Origin: Rhodococcus jostii NBRC 16295
GTDB lineage: Bacteria > Actinomycetota > Actinomycetes > Mycobacteriales > Mycobacteriaceae
DNA: 38,594 bases
Reading direction: 5' to 3'
Assembly (NCBI RefSeq): GCF_001894825.1
Contig: NZ_BCWY01000082.1
Span: 1 to 38,594, forward strand
The position numbers and the translations under genes were made by a program. This document shows positions 17,482 through 24,392 of this stretch, piece by piece. The number at the start of each line of letters is the position of its first letter. The first letter of the stretch is position 1. Under the pieces are notes generated by a model. It was not told the origin of the DNA. It did no database searches and saw only the letters and a program-made list of their open reading frames with translations.

Positions 17482-18384
17482 ATGGCATACGGCTTCAGTG
17501 AATACGGCGGCCCCGAGACGCAGCAGTTCTTCGACGTCCCCACTCCGTCCCCCGGCCCCGGACAGCTGCTCGTCGCCGTCCACGCGGCCGGCGTGAATCC
17601 CGCCGACTGGAAGGTGCGGGCGGGAACGCGCAAGGACACCGTGCCCGTCACCCTGCCCGCGGTCCTCGGCCGGGAGGTCGCCGGTGTGGTCGCGGAGATC
17701 GGCCCTCGGGTGACCGACTTCGCGGTCGGCGACGCGGTGTTCGGCGCCACGGCCACCGGTTTCGGCGGGTACACCGAGCACACCCTGGTCAACACGGCGT
17801 CCGCAGCCCACAAGCCCGACACCGTCTCGTTCGCCGACGCGGCCACGCTGCCCGTCGCGGCGGGAACCGCGTACGACGCCCTGACCACCCTGGACCTGGC
17901 TCCCGGCAGTCGGTTGCTCGTCGTCGGCGCGGGCGGCGGCGTCGGCGTGGCGGCGCTGCAATTGGCCGCCGCGCGGGACGTCACGGTGATCGGGGTCGCG
18001 AGCGAGGGCAAGCGGGAGGTCGTCGAGTCCCTCGGCGCCACCTGGGTGGCGTCCGGACCCGGGCTGGCCGACCGGGTGCCCGGCCCCGTCGACGCCGTCT
18101 TCGATCTCGTCGGAGGCGACGCGCTGGCCGAGGCGGCGCGGGTGGTCGCGGATCCGGCGGCGATCGTCAGCGTCGGCGACCCGCTCGCCGCACGGGACCT
18201 CGGCGGCTCGGGAGTGGAACGCCGCCGAACGTCCGCGGTGTTCGCGCAGGTGGCCGCACTGGTGGCCGACGGGACCCTCGACCCGCGGGTGGCCCACCGG
18301 TTCCCGTTCGCGCACGCCGGCGACGCGCTCGCCGTGGTCGAGTCGGGTCACACGAGTGGCAAGGTCGTGATCGAGATCGGTTAG
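17482..18384 (+). CDS. Zinc-independent medium-chain dehydrogenase (quinone oxidoreductase-like)
   Basis: This 300-aa MDR-superfamily oxidoreductase of the NADPH:quinone reductase type has an N-terminal GroES-like domain (QLLVAVHAAGVNPADWKVRA, LPAVLGREVAGVVAEIG). The nucleotide-binding domain has the glycine-rich motif LLVVGAGGGVGVAALQLAAA near residues 150-170. The zinc-ligand cysteines of alcohol dehydrogenases are absent, and the C-terminus HTSGKVVIEIG is typical. The start is uncertain: ATG at 17482 has GAGGG at good spacing, while an in-frame GTG at 17476 lies exactly 7 bases after a TAGGAC box and could be a leaderless start. The physiological substrate is unknown. Confidence 0.88.
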   Translation: MAYGFSEYGGPETQQFFDVPTPSPGPGQLLVAVHAAGVNPADWKVRAGTRKDTVPVTLPAVLGREVAGVVAEIGPRVTDFAVGDAVFGATATGFGGYTEHTLVNTASAAHKPDTVSFADAATLPVAAGTAYDALTTLDLAPGSRLLVVGAGGGVGVAALQLAAARDVTVIGVASEGKREVVESLGATWVASGPGLADRVPGPVDAVFDLVGGDALAEAARVVADPAAIVSVGDPLAARDLGGSGVERRRTSAVFAQVAALVADGTLDPRVAHRFPFAHAGDALAVVESGHTSGKVVIEIG

Positions 18385-18459
18385 CGGGTCTGGCTTTCAC
18401 CCGTTCCGAGGTAGATGCTGGAAAGACGTAGCTGCCGCCGGGAGAGTCGGGAGTCGGCC

Positions 18460-18777
18460 ATGAGCATCCTCATCCAGGTTCTCGAACAGGGGTATGCGCT
18501 CACCACCCCGTGGGAGCAACGAAAGTACGCCTTCGTCGATGCCACGCACATCGTCACCATCCGACTGGACGGGCAGTCCGGTGTGTGGCTCGACGGAATG
18601 AAACACGGTGAGTCACACAGGCTTGCAGTCACCCCCACTCCCAGCGAGGCGATCTTCTTCCTCCTCCGCACCCTCGACCTGCTCGCGGAATGCAGGCAGA
18701 GCGGCGGTTCCTGGGTGATCGGTCACGACGGCATGCACCTGGCCTCGATCGCAGCGATCCGCCTCCCCTTCACCTGA
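18460..18777 (+). CDS. Hypothetical protein, 105 aa
   Basis: I do not recognise a family. The protein starts MSILIQVLEQGYALTTPWEQ and looks like a small soluble alpha/beta domain (AFVDATHIVTIRLDGQSG, EAIFFLLRTLDLLAECRQSG, WVIGHDGMHLASIAAIRL). It has no signal peptide or membrane helix. The ATG at 18460 follows GGGAGAGTCGGGAG, a good ribosome binding site. The frame extends back to 18415, but that part is Arg/Ser-rich and less likely to be translated. Codon use matches neighbours. It is same-strand with the MDR gene upstream and the HNH lipoprotein downstream, with gaps of about 70 bases on each side. Confidence 0.7.
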   Translation: MSILIQVLEQGYALTTPWEQRKYAFVDATHIVTIRLDGQSGVWLDGMKHGESHRLAVTPTPSEAIFFLLRTLDLLAECRQSGGSWVIGHDGMHLASIAAIRLPFT

Positions 18778-18844
18778 CGTGTCGGCGACCCGGTGCATAC
18801 TCCTCGCGGTAGGGGGAAAAGTCACCGAGCGCCCGGGGGGACGC

Positions 18845-19549
18845 ATGAGACTTCTGCACGTGACCGTGCTGCTGGCCGCGATTCTGTCGGTCTGCGGTTG
18901 CGGGGTGTCCCTGCTCGACCTCAGCGGCCCCGGTCCGGCGCCGGGCAGTCCGTCCCGAGCGCACATCGACGAGTTGCTCGGCCGGGTCGCGACAGTCGCG
19001 GCCCGACCCCACCCCGGCGGGTACGAGCGCGGCTGTTCCGGCAGGGAGTTGTGCGTCTTCGGCCCGGCGTGGACCGACGACCAGGACGCGACGCGCGGCC
19101 ACGACGGGTGCGACACCCGCAACAACGTTCTCGCGATCGATCTCCGCTCGGTCGCGTTCCGCGACGGCACCCGCAACTGTGTGGTGCTCAGCGGCGTCCT
19201 CGCCGATCCGTACTCCGGTGACGTGCTCCCGTTCGACCGCGCCGACGCGAAAGCCGTTCAGATCGACCACGTCTACCCGCTGGCGGCGGCCTGGGACATG
19301 GGCGCGTCGACGTGGACTGCCGAGCGCCGTCTCCGGTTCGCCAACGACGTCACATTCAATCTGCTGGCCGTCAACGGTCCGGACAATCAGGACAAGGGCG
19401 ACCAGACCCCGCAGGACTGGCTGCCGCCGAACCCGGCCTACCACTGCTTCTATGCGGGCAAGTACCTGTCGGTCGCGGTGGAGTACGGACTTCCGGTGAC
19501 TCTGGCCGACCGGGAGGCGCTCGCCGAGGTGGCGGAGCGGTGTCCGTGA
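18845..19549 (+). CDS. Secreted HNH-family (DUF1524) nuclease-like lipoprotein
   Basis: This 234-aa protein begins with a signal sequence (MRLLHVTVLLAAILSVCGCG) ending in a lipobox-like VCGC, so it is probably an exported lipoprotein. The mature part has the DUF1524/GmrSD C-terminal HNH fold. Segments are the AWTDDQDATRGHDGCDTRNN region, the catalytic IDHVYPLAAAWDMGAS with the active-site Asp-His, and the LRFANDVTFNLLAVNGPDNQ segment followed by DKGDQTPQDWLPP with the conserved Asn and Lys. Cysteines in CSGRELC and elsewhere could form disulfides. ATG at 18845 follows GGGGGG. Homologs are annotated as extracellular nucleases; activity here is inferred. It converges tightly on the molybdoenzyme gene. 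Confidence 0.88.
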   Translation: MRLLHVTVLLAAILSVCGCGVSLLDLSGPGPAPGSPSRAHIDELLGRVATVAARPHPGGYERGCSGRELCVFGPAWTDDQDATRGHDGCDTRNNVLAIDLRSVAFRDGTRNCVVLSGVLADPYSGDVLPFDRADAKAVQIDHVYPLAAAWDMGASTWTAERRLRFANDVTFNLLAVNGPDNQDKGDQTPQDWLPPNPAYHCFYAGKYLSVAVEYGLPVTLADREALAEVAERCP

Positions 19550-19554
19550 CCGCG

Positions 19555-21129
19555 TCAGGAAACGGTGAAGGAACGCGTGTGCCAGCCGGTGGCCCCACCG
19601 GGAATCGGCGGCGTCCGCTCCTCGACCTGGATGTTGCCGTCCAGATCCGTGGCCCGCACCTGGAGGGTGTGCAGGCCGGACGTGGCCTGCCACTCCCACG
19701 TCCACTGCCGCCACGTGTCGACGGTGTACTCCGGGGCCAGGGTCGCGGTCTGCCACTCCCCGTTGTCGACCCGCACCTCCACCTTCTCGATTCCGCGGTG
19801 CTGCGCCCACGCGGTTCCCGCGACGAGCACGGACCCGGGCAGGGTGGGCGCGAACGGGGCAGGCACGTCGATCCGGGACGCGGTCTTGATCGGCCCCTCG
19901 GCGGACCATCCCCGCTTCGTCCAGTAGGCCTCCGCCTTGTCGAATCGCGTGAATTCCCAATCGACCACCCATTTGGTGGCCGACACGTAGCCGTAGAGAC
20001 CCGGGACGACCTGCCGCACCGGGTAGCCGTGTTCGAACGGCAACGGCTGACCGTTCATCGCGACCGCGAGAATCGCGTCGCGGCCGTCCCGCAGGACCTC
20101 GACCGGGGTGCCCGCGGTGAAGTCGTCGCTGCTCGTGGACAGCAGCATGTCGGCGTCGAGATGAACCCCGACCTCGTCGAGAATGTCCTTGATCGGGTAG
20201 CCGATCCACGTCGCGTTGCCGGCGAGATTTCCGCCGACCTCGTTCGACACGCACGTCAGCGTGATCACCCGTTCGATCGGCGTTCTCGCGACCAGGGCGT
20301 CCCAGTTCAGGGTGAGCTCGCGGTCCACCATGCCGTGGATGCGCAGTTGCCAGTCGTCGGTTGTCAACCGAGGTACCCGCAGGGCTGTGTCGATCCGGTA
20401 GAACTCTTCGTTCGACGTGACGAACGGGGTGGCCCCCGGCACGCCGATGTCGGTGCCCGCGGCGATCGGTGCGGCTTTGTCGGTCGGCTCGGGGACCGCG
20501 AAGGCACGGCGGTTGTCCAGGGCTCCCGCGGCCTGCTGCCCGAGGTACCGCCCGGCGGCTCCCGCTGCCGCGGCCGCTGCGGCGGCGGCAGCCGCAAGCA
20601 GCAGAAAGGTGCGGCGCGGCAACCACGCATCCTCGGCGTCCGAATCTTCGGGCGCCTGCGCGGCGGACGTCAGCACCCGCAGAACCGCGATTCCGACGAC
20701 TACCCCCACCACGGTCGGCAGGGCGTACACCCACGTGGCACTCGGCCGCTGCGTCGCGGCGTAGACCCCCACCAGACCGAGGGCCGCCAGGATCGCACTG
20801 CCGAACGGCGCGCGGGGCCGCTCGACGATTCCCGCCACCGCGGCGAGGAGCACGATCAGGATCGTCATGCCCACGAACAGAGCGGGTTTGTCGTTGGTAC
20901 CGAACGTGTCGATCGCGAACTCGCGGGCAAAGGCAGGACTGCGGTCCACCGTCGTCGATCCGACCGCGTAGAACGGCGACGAGTTCGGGTCGATCAGTAC
21001 CGAGAGCAGTTCGCCCACCCCGAGCACGACCCCCGCGGCGATCACTCCCGCGAGCGCGCGGGAGAACAGGTGCCGCCGTCTTCGCGGTGTCCGCGCCGCC
21101 TCGTGCCGGTCACCGATCGTTGTCGTCAT
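19555..21129 (-). CDS. Membrane-anchored sulfite-oxidase-family molybdoenzyme
   Basis: This 524-aa protein has about four N-terminal membrane helices (residues 20-165). An internal twin-arginine-like motif LPRRTFLLLAA opens a fifth, Ala-rich hydrophobic stretch. A periplasmic molybdopterin domain follows, with the Mo-ligand Cys293 in ITLTCVSNEVGGNLAGNATW and EHGYPVRQVVPGLYGYVSAT plus KWVVDWEF. The C-terminal Ig-like Mo-co dimerisation domain (from about residue 420) ends with the Trp-rich TWRQWTWEWQATSG and GWHTRSFTVS. The substrate is not known; sulfite or an S/N-oxide is typical of relatives. ATG at 21129 follows AGGAGCAGGG. No dedicated cytochrome partner is adjacent. It is divergent from the shikimate-dehydrogenase-like gene. 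Confidence 0.9.
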   Translation of the reverse strand: MTTTIGDRHEAARTPRRRRHLFSRALAGVIAAGVVLGVGELLSVLIDPNSSPFYAVGSTTVDRSPAFAREFAIDTFGTNDKPALFVGMTILIVLLAAVAGIVERPRAPFGSAILAALGLVGVYAATQRPSATWVYALPTVVGVVVGIAVLRVLTSAAQAPEDSDAEDAWLPRRTFLLLAAAAAAAAAAAGAAGRYLGQQAAGALDNRRAFAVPEPTDKAAPIAAGTDIGVPGATPFVTSNEEFYRIDTALRVPRLTTDDWQLRIHGMVDRELTLNWDALVARTPIERVITLTCVSNEVGGNLAGNATWIGYPIKDILDEVGVHLDADMLLSTSSDDFTAGTPVEVLRDGRDAILAVAMNGQPLPFEHGYPVRQVVPGLYGYVSATKWVVDWEFTRFDKAEAYWTKRGWSAEGPIKTASRIDVPAPFAPTLPGSVLVAGTAWAQHRGIEKVEVRVDNGEWQTATLAPEYTVDTWRQWTWEWQATSGLHTLQVRATDLDGNIQVEERTPPIPGGATGWHTRSFTVS

Positions 21130-21201
21130 CGCAGCCCTGCTCCTTTGCTGTCGTCACCGTATATTCGGAGCCGAGAACAGGCACGGATGGGAGCCCACCA
21201 C

Positions 21202-21214
21202 TAGTATTTACCGG
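21202..21214 (+). promoter_or_regulatory. Predicted -10 box giving a leaderless start at 21215
   Basis: TAGTAT (21202-21207) is followed by 7 bases and then the ATG at 21215, with no ribosome binding site between. This spacing places the transcription start at or next to the ATG. No good -35 is visible. Confidence 0.45.
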
Positions 21215-22030
21215 ATGAACCAGCTCGACAAAGACACCGTTCTCTGCATCTCGCTTTCCGGCCGACCGAGCAACATCGGCACCCGATTTCACAACTATCT
21301 GTACAGCGAGCTGGGCCTCAACTACGTCTACAAAGCGTTCACCACCACCGACCTCCAGGCCGCGGTCGGCGGCATCCGCGCGCTCGGGATTCGCGGCGCC
21401 GGCGTGTCGATGCCGTTCAAGGAACAGATCATCGAGTACGTCGACGTGATGCACGAATCGGCGTCGGTCATCGAATCCGTCAACACCGTGGTCAACGAGA
21501 ACGGCGTGCTGCACGCGTACAACACCGATTACCAGGCCATCGCGAACCTACTGCGCGACAACGCATTACCGCACTCGCTCTCCGTAGCCGTGGCGGGAAG
21601 CGGAGGCATGGCCAAAGCAGTGGTCGCCGCCGTACGCGACTACGGCTTCACCGACGTCACCGTGGTCGCGCGCAACGAGAAGACGGGCAGCGCGATCGCG
21701 AATCAGTACGGATTCGGTTGGCAATCCGAGCTCGGCGAGGCGCGGCCGGGCCTGCTGATCAACGCCACTCCCGTCGGCATGGCGGGCGGCCCCGAGGCCG
21801 AAGACCTGGCCTTCGCACTCGACGCGATCGACGCGGCGGAGGCCGTGTTCGACGTGGTCGCGATGCCCGCCGCCACACCGCTGATCCGCGCTGCCGCCGA
21901 ACGCCGGAAGACGGTCATCACCGGCGCCGAGGTGATCGCACTGCAGGCAGCCGAGCAGTTCGTCCTCTACACCGGCGTGCGCCCGTCACCCGAAGAGATC
22001 CGCAAGGCCTCCGAGTATTCACGGTCGTGA
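21215..22030 (+). CDS. Shikimate 5-dehydrogenase-like oxidoreductase
   Basis: This 271-aa protein belongs to the shikimate/quinate dehydrogenase superfamily. The N-terminal substrate domain has CISLSGRPSNIGTRFHNYLY, the catalytic Lys in GAGVSMPFKEQIIEYVD, and the Asn-Thr-Asp set in ESVNTVVNE and LHAYNTDYQAI. The Rossmann domain has VAVAGSGGMAKAVVAAVRDY, and the C-terminus has GAEVIALQAAEQFVLYTG. The usual SLSP-x-x-HN motif is replaced by a longer SLSGRPSNIGTRFHN, so it is probably a paralogue rather than the biosynthetic AroE. NAD(P) preference cannot be fixed. It is followed after one base by the DUF6328 gene. Confidence 0.85.
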   Translation: MNQLDKDTVLCISLSGRPSNIGTRFHNYLYSELGLNYVYKAFTTTDLQAAVGGIRALGIRGAGVSMPFKEQIIEYVDVMHESASVIESVNTVVNENGVLHAYNTDYQAIANLLRDNALPHSLSVAVAGSGGMAKAVVAAVRDYGFTDVTVVARNEKTGSAIANQYGFGWQSELGEARPGLLINATPVGMAGGPEAEDLAFALDAIDAAEAVFDVVAMPAATPLIRAAAERRKTVITGAEVIALQAAEQFVLYTGVRPSPEEIRKASEYSRS

Positions 22031-22031
22031 G

Positions 22032-22498
22032 GTGAGCACTGCCGAGACACCCCCGCAGCGGCTCGCACGTAATTTCAGCGAGCTGCTGCAGGAACTCCGT
22101 GTCGCGCAGGCCGGCGTGCAGATTCTGTTCGCCTTCCTCCTCGCGGTCGCCTTCACCGAGGCGTACGAGGAACAGCCGTTCGGCCTGCGCATGCTCCACC
22201 TCGTCACGGTACTTCTGGCAACGGTGTCCTCGGCGCTCCTCATCGCCCCGGCGGTCTGGCATCGCGTGCTGTTCCGCCAAGGCCGCCGGACGGACATCCT
22301 CCGCAAGGCCAACCTGTTCGCGCTGTGGGGGTCGGATTCCTCGCCGCGGCCATGACCGGCACCGTCGTCCTGATTGCCGAAGTGGCAGTGGGCGGTTGGG
22401 GTGCGATCGCGATCGGCGTCGCCGCCGCGCTGATGTTCGCCGGACTGTGGTTCGTGTTTCCGCGGCTCTTCGCCCGCGGGCCCGAAGACGAGAACTAG
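22032..22498 (+). pseudogene. DUF6328 family membrane protein, interrupted by a -1 frameshift
   Basis: From the GTG at 22032, the frame encodes a four-helix membrane protein of the DUF6328 type (FSELLQELRVAQAGVQILFA, LVTVLLATVSSALLIAPAVW, HRVLFRQGRRTDILRKANLF). It runs into a stop at 22353-22355. Adding one G to the five-G run at 22327-22331 restores an uninterrupted reading frame: LWGVGFLAAAMTGTVVLIAE, a further helix IAIGVAAALMFAGLWFVFP, and RLFARGPEDEN ending at 22498. The repaired protein is 155 aa, the expected family length. This is either a real mutation or a homopolymer sequencing error. It begins one base after the shikimate-dehydrogenase-like gene, so the two are co-transcribed. Confidence 0.75.
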
Positions 22499-22530
22499 CA
22501 CCCGAGCGTCCGCGCGCGGCGAACACCTCC

Positions 22531-22545
22531 ATCCAGAATCTGGAT
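22531..22545. promoter_or_regulatory. 15-base perfect palindrome upstream of the urate operon
   Basis: ATCCAGA-A-TCTGGAT is a perfect inverted repeat centred about 35 bases upstream of the predicted -35 box of the urate operon. Nearby, CAAATTTG (22551-22558) is a second palindrome. This is the form expected of a dimeric repressor or LysR-type operator. The cognate regulator is not known. Confidence 0.55.
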
Positions 22546-22572
22546 CAATTCAAATTTGGGTCTTGACACGAA

Positions 22573-22601
22573 TTGTGACCCCTGTCACGCTTCTCTATAC
22601 G
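22573..22601 (+). promoter_or_regulatory. Predicted promoter of the urate operon, with overlapping GTGAC repeat
   Basis: TTGTGA (22573-22578) and TATACG (22596-22601) are separated by 17 bases and lie 35 bases before the uraD ATG. A GTGAC-N4-GTCAC inverted repeat (22575-22588) overlaps the -35 and spacer, where a bound regulator would block or recruit polymerase. A separate TTGACA at 22563 has no matching -10. Confidence 0.45.
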
Positions 22602-22635
22602 GAATCATTATTTCGCATTGTGGAAGAAGGGTCGC

Positions 22636-23145
22636 ATGGTTCTCGATGCAGGACTCCAACGATTCAACGAGGCGTCACAGTCCGAGGCAACGGTATGGGC
22701 ACGGATCTGCCTGGACATTCCCCGATGGGCAGACGAACTCGTCTCCGCCCGGCCGTACCCCGATCGCGCCTCGCTCCTCACCGCGGCGAGGACGGGATCC
22801 GACCCGCTCTCGGCGGTGGAGATCGAACAAGCCCTCGCGCGCCATCCCCGCATCGGTGAACCCCCGGGCGGCGACGACACCGAGGCGCACCTGGCCCGCT
22901 CGGAGCAGTCGGACGTCGACTCGTCCGACGCGGCAGCGCAGAAGCGGCTCACCGACGGCAATCGTGCCTACGAGGACAAGTTCGGACGGGTCTTCCTCGT
23001 CCGGGCGGCCGGCCGCACCACGTCCGACATCCTCACCGCGCTCGACCGGCGACTCCTCAACGACGACGACCGCGAATTGATCGTGGTCGCAGAGGAACTG
23101 CGCGACATCGCTGCACGCCGGCTCGCAGGAATGCTGGACGCATGA
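22636..23145 (+). CDS. uraD: OHCU decarboxylase (2-oxo-4-hydroxy-4-carboxy-5-ureidoimidazoline decarboxylase)
   Basis: This 169-aa helical enzyme converts OHCU to S-allantoin, the third step of urate breakdown. The catalytic His70 is in LARHPRIGEPPGG, and the conserved RAYEDKFGRVFLVRAAGRT segment forms the rest of the site. The C-terminal ELRDIAARRLAGMLDA ends in a helix typical of the family. The ATG at 22636 follows GAAGAAGGG. An upstream in-frame TTG at 22618 is less likely. Its stop overlaps the uraH start (ATGA), so the two are coupled. It is the first gene of the urate operon. Confidence 0.93.
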   Translation: MVLDAGLQRFNEASQSEATVWARICLDIPRWADELVSARPYPDRASLLTAARTGSDPLSAVEIEQALARHPRIGEPPGGDDTEAHLARSEQSDVDSSDAAAQKRLTDGNRAYEDKFGRVFLVRAAGRTTSDILTALDRRLLNDDDRELIVVAEELRDIAARRLAGMLDA

Positions 23146-23486
23146 GTGGCGTCAGCCAGGTCACCACCCACGTGCTGGACGCGGCCGAAGGCATACCGGC
23201 GCGAGAGGTGCCGGTCTCGCTGGCCGTCCTGCGCGACTCCGCGTGGAGCACCGTCGCCGACGCGGTCACCGACCACGACGGACGCGTCACGACGCTGGGC
23301 CCCGCCCGACTCGAGCCGGGTACCTACCGGATCGTCTTCGACACCGGACGCTACTTCTCCGCGAAGGGGCGTCCGACGTTCTACCCCGACATCACCATCA
23401 CGTTCGCCCTGACCGACAGCGAACAGCACTACCACGTCCCTGTCCTTCTCAGCCCGTTCGCATATTCGACCTACCGAGGGAGCTAA
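23142..23486 (+). CDS. uraH: 5-hydroxyisourate hydrolase (transthyretin-like)
   Basis: This 114-aa transthyretin-related enzyme hydrolyses 5-hydroxyisourate, the uricase product, to OHCU. Family residues are visible: QVTTHVLDAAEGIPAREVPV with the N-terminal His, an Arg in GTYRIVFDT, a His in HYHVPVLLSPFAYSTYRGS and the diagnostic C-terminal YRGS. No signal peptide is seen, so it is cytoplasmic, like uricase. The start overlaps the uraD stop by four bases, and the uricase gene follows two bases after its stop. Confidence 0.95.
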   Translation: MSGVSQVTTHVLDAAEGIPAREVPVSLAVLRDSAWSTVADAVTDHDGRVTTLGPARLEPGTYRIVFDTGRYFSAKGRPTFYPDITITFALTDSEQHYHVPVLLSPFAYSTYRGS

Positions 23487-23488
23487 TC

Positions 23489-24382
23489 ATGAGCAAGATC
23501 GTGCTCGGCCAGAACCAGTACGGCAAGGCGGAAGTCCGGTTGGTCAAGATCACCCGGGACTCGAGGCGACACGAGATCGAGGACGTCAGCGTCACGTCTC
23601 AACTCCGCGGAGATCTCGACGCGGTGCACACCGAAGGCGACAACGCACACGTCGTGGCCACGGACACCCAGAAGAACACGGTATACGCCTTCGCCCGCGA
23701 CGGCGTCGGCTCGATCGAGACGTTCGCGATGCGACTCGGACAGCACTTCACTGGCGAGTTCGAGTGGATCACCGGCGGCCGATGGGAAATCGAGCAGTAT
23801 TCGTGGGCGCGGATCCCGGTCGACGGCAAGGGTCACGACCATTCGTTCGTCCGGTCGAGTGACGAGAGGCGCAACACCGTGGTCACCATCGACGGCGACC
23901 AGACCTGGATCGTGTCCGGGCTCAGCAACATGGTGGTGTTGAAGTCGACGGGTTCGGAGTTCCGGGGATACCCGAAGGACAAGTACACGACGCTGCAGGA
24001 GACGTCCGATCGGATCCTCGCCACCTCGGTGAGCGCGCGGTGGCGGTACCTGACCACCGACGTCGATTTCGACAAGACCTTCGAGAACGTGCGATCGATC
24101 ATGCTGGAGACCTTCGCCACCACGCACTCGCTCGCCCTGCAGCAGTCGCTGTTCCAGATGGGTTCGGCAGTGCTCGAGGCTCATCCCGAGATCGCCGAGG
24201 TGAAGTTCTCGATGCCGAACAAGCATCACTTCCTCGTCGACCTGGAGCCGTTCGGGCTCGACAACCCCGGCGAGGTGTTCTTCGCGGCCGACCGACCCTA
24301 CGGGTTGATCGAGGCGACCGTCGAGCGCGAGGACGCTCCCGACGCCGGCCGCGCCTGGGATTCCGTTCCCGGATTCTGCTAG
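23489..24382 (+). CDS. uox: Urate oxidase (uricase)
   Basis: This 297-aa cofactor-free oxidase converts urate and O2 to 5-hydroxyisourate and H2O2. The N-terminal catalytic Lys is in QNQYGKAEVRLVKI (Lys13). Its Thr partner is in HVVATDTQKNTVYAFA (Thr58). Other signatures are FTGEFEWITGGRWEIEQYSW, SGLSNMVVLKSTGSEFRGY, SLALQQSLFQMG and the His of FSMPNKHHFLVDLEPFGLDN. The C-terminus lacks a peroxisomal signal, as expected for bacteria. Length is typical. It sits between the two enzymes acting after it and a purine permease, giving a complete urate-to-allantoin module. H2O2 production may relate to the OxyR-like fragment at the operon end. Confidence 0.96.
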   Translation: MSKIVLGQNQYGKAEVRLVKITRDSRRHEIEDVSVTSQLRGDLDAVHTEGDNAHVVATDTQKNTVYAFARDGVGSIETFAMRLGQHFTGEFEWITGGRWEIEQYSWARIPVDGKGHDHSFVRSSDERRNTVVTIDGDQTWIVSGLSNMVVLKSTGSEFRGYPKDKYTTLQETSDRILATSVSARWRYLTTDVDFDKTFENVRSIMLETFATTHSLALQQSLFQMGSAVLEAHPEIAEVKFSMPNKHHFLVDLEPFGLDNPGEVFFAADRPYGLIEATVEREDAPDAGRAWDSVPGFC

Positions 24383-24392
24383 GAGCGCGGCC

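Noticed and set aside
20560..20610. GCC/GCG/GCA triplet run as a repeat element
   Set aside because: It simply encodes the poly-alanine hydrophobic segment of the molybdoenzyme with mixed alanine codons.
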